Source: Dioscorea cayenensis subsp. rotundata
Taxonomy: Eukaryota > Streptophyta > Magnoliopsida > Dioscoreales > Dioscoreaceae
NCBI RefSeq assembly: GCF_009730915.1
Contig: NC_052482.1
Coordinates: forward strand, 19,560,345 to 19,624,344
DNA length: 64,000 nucleotides
Direction of reading: 5' to 3'
Made by a program: the position numbers and the translations under genes. Below are positions 60,529 to 64,000 of the stretch, piece by piece. The notes beneath the pieces were generated by a model that made no database searches, was not told the origin of the DNA, and worked only from the letters and a program-made list of their open reading frames with translations. How positions within the stretch are numbered: position 1 is the stretch's first letter; each line of letters starts with the position of its first letter.

Positions 60529-63500
60529 TGTAATACCCTCGAACCTTTGGATAATTACCTGGAAAAAATATATTCGGGGTATTACTACGATGCAGATAGA
60601 TTTTTGTACTGGAGTAATTTTGGTGAGAAACCCGAGTGGAAAAGAACGAGGACTTAAATGTAAAAAGTTTTTAAAAGATTTTTGGGTTAAAAATAAATGA
60701 AAAGGATGGACATGAAATGTTTATGGAAATCGAGGACTGAAAAGTAAGATGGAAGGGATCTTTTAAAAAATGTTATGTTATAACCTGGGGACCGTTGGGT
60801 AATTTGAAAGGACCTTTTGAGAATACTATTTCATAATTCAGGGATCATTGGTGAGTTTTTTTCAGGGACTGTTTTGTAAGAAAATATATTTGGAGGGATT
60901 GAAAGTGAATTTCGGCTGAAAATGTAATTTAGAGGAAAAAAATCTAGGGTTTGAGAAATTGTTCATCTTCTTCTCCATCTTTGCTACGATGAACTCGAGT
61001 AAAGAAAAAAATAAAATAAAAAAATGAAGAAATGAGGAGAAAAAAATGGGAGATTTGAGGTGGGGATGGGAGATCGCGGAGGGAGTCTCATGGGAGGGAT
61101 GGTTTTTAGTTGGTAAGAGACTTTTTCTGGTGTATTTTTTTGATGAATGAGTGTATGTATGCATGTATATATGTGTATTTGATGGATTTGATGAAGATAA
61201 TGATGGATTTGAGTAGGAAAAAAACATGTTTAATGGTTATAGATGATTGTTCTTCGATTTGTGTTGAAAAAAATCATCAGTATTTGTGATGAATCTAAAC
61301 TTGAATGAAGGATGAGATTTTCGGTTTCATCTGTAGCAATTACTTTGATAGCACCGAGATTAGGGTTTAGTTTAGTTAATTAAGTTGATGATTATGATGA
61401 TTAAGATGTTAATGATGATGGTTAGATTGGAATTGGTTGAGTTAGCCAAGTTGATTTGGTTGGATCAAACCAAGTTATAATTGATTTGGTTGAGTTGAAT
61501 TGAATTGAATTGATTGAGTTGAGTTTGATTTGGTTTAACCAAGTTCATTTAATTGAATTGGAATTGGGTTTGGATGAGAATTGAATTGGTTGGGTTTGAT
61601 TGAATTGATCTGGTCAGGGTTTGATTAAATCAAGTTGAGTGTGGTTGGACTTGAATGGTTTGGTTGAATTGAATTAGTTGAGATGGGTTGGGTTTGGTTC
61701 AGTTGATTTTAGGTTAAGGGTTTTGGACTGAACCAAGTTGGTTCAATGGATTTTGAATAAGAATTGAGTTGGTTCAAGCTGGTTCAGTTTGATTAAGCTT
61801 GGTTCAGTGCAATTGAGCTTGGTTTAATGGAATTGAGATTGGTTCAGATTGGTTTAACTGTGTTTAGTCTAAATTGAGTTGGTTTAAGTGCAATTGAAAG
61901 CCAGTTGGATTATGCAAGGTCGGATTTTAACCGATTGGAGTGAGTGGGCCCAATAGAGAGTTGATTATTTTTTTTTGTATTTTATTTTGAGTTTAAATGT
62001 GTTATTTATTTTTATTATATTATTCTGTTAGGTGTTGTTCAGGCTTGGGAGGGAGTTCCGGGCCTATTAAGAAACTCAAGGACACCAGGTGAGTTGGTAG
62101 TGGCTATTATTTAAATTATTGGATAATTATGATTATTTTGGAAATGATGGTTTAATTATAATTATTTAATTATTATTTTGAAATAATTATTTAATGGCTA
62201 GTATTCTGAAAATAATGGTTTAATTATTTTATTTTATTATGTTTAATTGCGTATATTGTTGAAATATACTTATATTTATTTTCCTACAATGTGCCATGAT
62301 AACCGTATTGATTCATCAGTTTTGTATAATTATACGTATTTGTGAATAGTAGAAATACATGTATATGTGATTTAATTATTCAATTCATGTATTTATTTTT
62401 GGATGGGTACATATGCTGCTTTGATTTGGAATGATTTGTGAAATCATGTGCGCGTATTAAAATGTTTTTACCGACAATATTTGTGGAACTGGTTTTCATT
62501 CATGGTATATGAATGGTATTATGGATCTTTACTGGTATTATACATTGTTATACTTTTAGCATTGGCTTTGTGGAAAATAATGTTTATTTCCGTGATGTGA
62601 ATACTTGTCCTGGAAAAGGATCCTGTGATATGATTTATATCGATGGTATTATTGCTGTATTTACTTGATGGTTTTGATGGTGACGGGCTAAGGCCCGACT
62701 ACTGCAGTAGTGGGTCCCCACGGGCCAGCCTTTAGAGGTGGCGTGGTGGACCTGAGTATTGATTTCTACGAGGGCCAGTTCAGGTGGGAGCGGAGAGCCC
62801 TGACTGGATATTCATCGGGTAGCCGGGGGTCACCGACCGGTGAACCGATGGGTCAACGTTAAGGACATGAGTTCCTTGACGGCTCTGAACCTAGCCGCGG
62901 CCACGGCGAGGGTTTAGAGAGTTTTCTAGACCATGTTATGCTGGGTGAGTGTTGGGTATTGCTTTATTTTGAATTTGAGATTTATGTTATATTTTTGAAT
63001 TGTGATGAGACCAGACTCTCACAAAATTTGTGTTTTCTGAGAAAATCAAATTGATGTTGATTTATGTTGAATTTATGTTTCAAGAGTTCTTTAAGATTGT
63101 ATTTTGCTAGAATTCTGGTATTTTGGAAAAGTTGGAAAATTATTTGAGCAGTTGGTACTTATATACTTGATATATACTGTATTTAAGTATTTGAAATTAT
63201 TAAGCCACTACCGACCAACTGAATGTGCTGTAGCTGCAGGAGCAGGACCCTAGATTGCCTGATTGAGTATAGAGCTAGTCAGGGTTGAGTCCAGGATTGC
63301 AGTGGGTCCCCCTTCCTTTCTTTTTATTTATTGTTGTTGTGATCTTGTAGCGGTTGTACCCGCAAATTTGAGGAATTATATTTGTTGTATTTATTTATTT
63401 GAACTTGTAGTCGGTGTAAAAAAATTATAAATTGTGATTTGTAGGTCTGATTTTGTTTAAAACAGGGTGTCAGCTTCCAGTTAAAAAGGAATTTTAACTG

Positions 63501-63542
63501 ATGGGTGCCACATTTACCTCGGTAGAAGGGGTGGGTGTGACA
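60529..63542. mobile_element. Solo LTR of a large LTR retrotransposon (probable Ty3/gypsy), 3.0 kb
   Basis: Starts TGTAATACCC and ends GGGTGTGACA, inverted ends typical of large plant gypsy (chromovirus-type) LTRs. It is flanked by gtcac (60524-60528) and gtcgc (63543-63547), a 4-of-5 match for a target duplication. There is no internal coding region, primer site or second LTR next to it, so it is a recombination remnant. Inside are a long degenerate ttgagttggtt-type repeat tract (about 61400-61900) and a more GC-rich block (62660-62945). The family assignment rests on ends and length only. Confidence 0.7.
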
Positions 63543-63547
63543 GTCGC

Positions 63548-64000
63548 CGCCTCCTAGGGATTCGAAGCGGAGGTGAGCTCTCGCCAATTTCATGTGTTTC
63601 AACTTCTTGGATGAAAAATTCTTCATTGTTGTTCAAGAAATTACTTGATTTACTAAGGGATTATCATAATATAGCAAGCCACAACGTTCTTAGGCATTAT
63701 TATGTAAATTGAACTAGCATACAACTTGGGAATTTAGATGCTTAGACCAATGGGGTTGATATCCTGATTATCTAGATGTAAAACGTGGTTTGCTCTTTAA
63801 GCATGTACCTATGCATTTTGTGCTTGATATTCTGAGAAATGGTTGGTCGTCATTGTTGTTTTATCTTTTGTCCAAACTATATTTTGGTTGTAATTGATGA
63901 TAAACTGCAGTGCAGATTAGTTCCAATATTACAAGCTGTCTAATAATGTTTTTCTTGTGGCTGAATTTATTTAATTTATTATAAGTAAGCAACTAATTTC
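63548..64000. other. Right-end flank
   Basis: A short continuation of the minisatellite-bearing sequence, then ordinary AT-rich DNA to the end of the window. No gene is seen. Confidence 0.5.

Noticed and set aside
61400-61900. Repetitive ttgagttggtt tract considered as a separate satellite
   Set aside because: It lies wholly inside the 3.0-kb LTR borders and is best described as part of that element.

Overview
The window is nuclear DNA of a flowering plant. It has AT-rich intergenic DNA, GT-AG introns, plant-specific gene families (ALOG, PYR/PYL/RCAR, DUF538), plant-type LINE, SINE and Ty1/copia elements and a nuclear tRNA. The LINE zinc-ribbon domain and several protein sequences look like a non-grass monocot (for example a yam or palm relative). 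That placement is an impression from memory and is weak.

Layout. 1-6.0 kb is repeat-bearing intergenic DNA (LINE 3' fragment, foldback MITE). An ALOG/LSH transcription factor gene lies at 6.1-6.9 kb, followed by about 9 kb of AT-rich DNA. From 15.7 to 33.2 kb is a gene cluster: a GILT-type thiol reductase (-), a 757-bp tandem duplication, TIM22 (-) sharing a 415-bp divergent promoter with a TAF15b/FET-type RNA-binding protein (+), and an 11-exon GH85 endo-beta-N-acetylglucosaminidase (+). A decayed Ty1/copia retrotransposon with two LTRs and a perfect 5-bp target duplication fills 33.8-40.3 kb. A mitoferrin-type carrier (+), a tRNA-Gly(GCC) (+), an At5g01610-like DUF538 gene (-) and a divergent COX7a gene (+) follow to 48.9 kb. 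A PYL ABA receptor (-) stands alone at 55.2-55.8 kb among SINEs, a LINE tail and microsatellites. The right end holds a 3.0-kb solo LTR inserted in a coding-like minisatellite.

How the genes relate. They are independent eukaryotic genes, not an operon. Three act at the mitochondrial inner membrane: TIM22 inserts carrier proteins, mitoferrin is such a carrier, and COX7a is a complex IV subunit. Two head-to-head pairs (TIM22/TAF15b and DUF538/COX7a) share short promoters.

Most notable points. Three of the eight recognised multi-residue host loci checked exon by exon or as single exons (GILT, ENGase, mitoferrin) each carry exactly one extra base in a short homopolymer within a conserved exon. 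Their splice sites and other exons look intact, which points to consensus errors or very recent lesions. The GILT first intron appears to use a GC-AG donor. Three tRNA-derived SINEs of one family are present, two with perfect 12-13 bp target duplications. I found no CRISPR array, operon or clearly undescribed molecular system.
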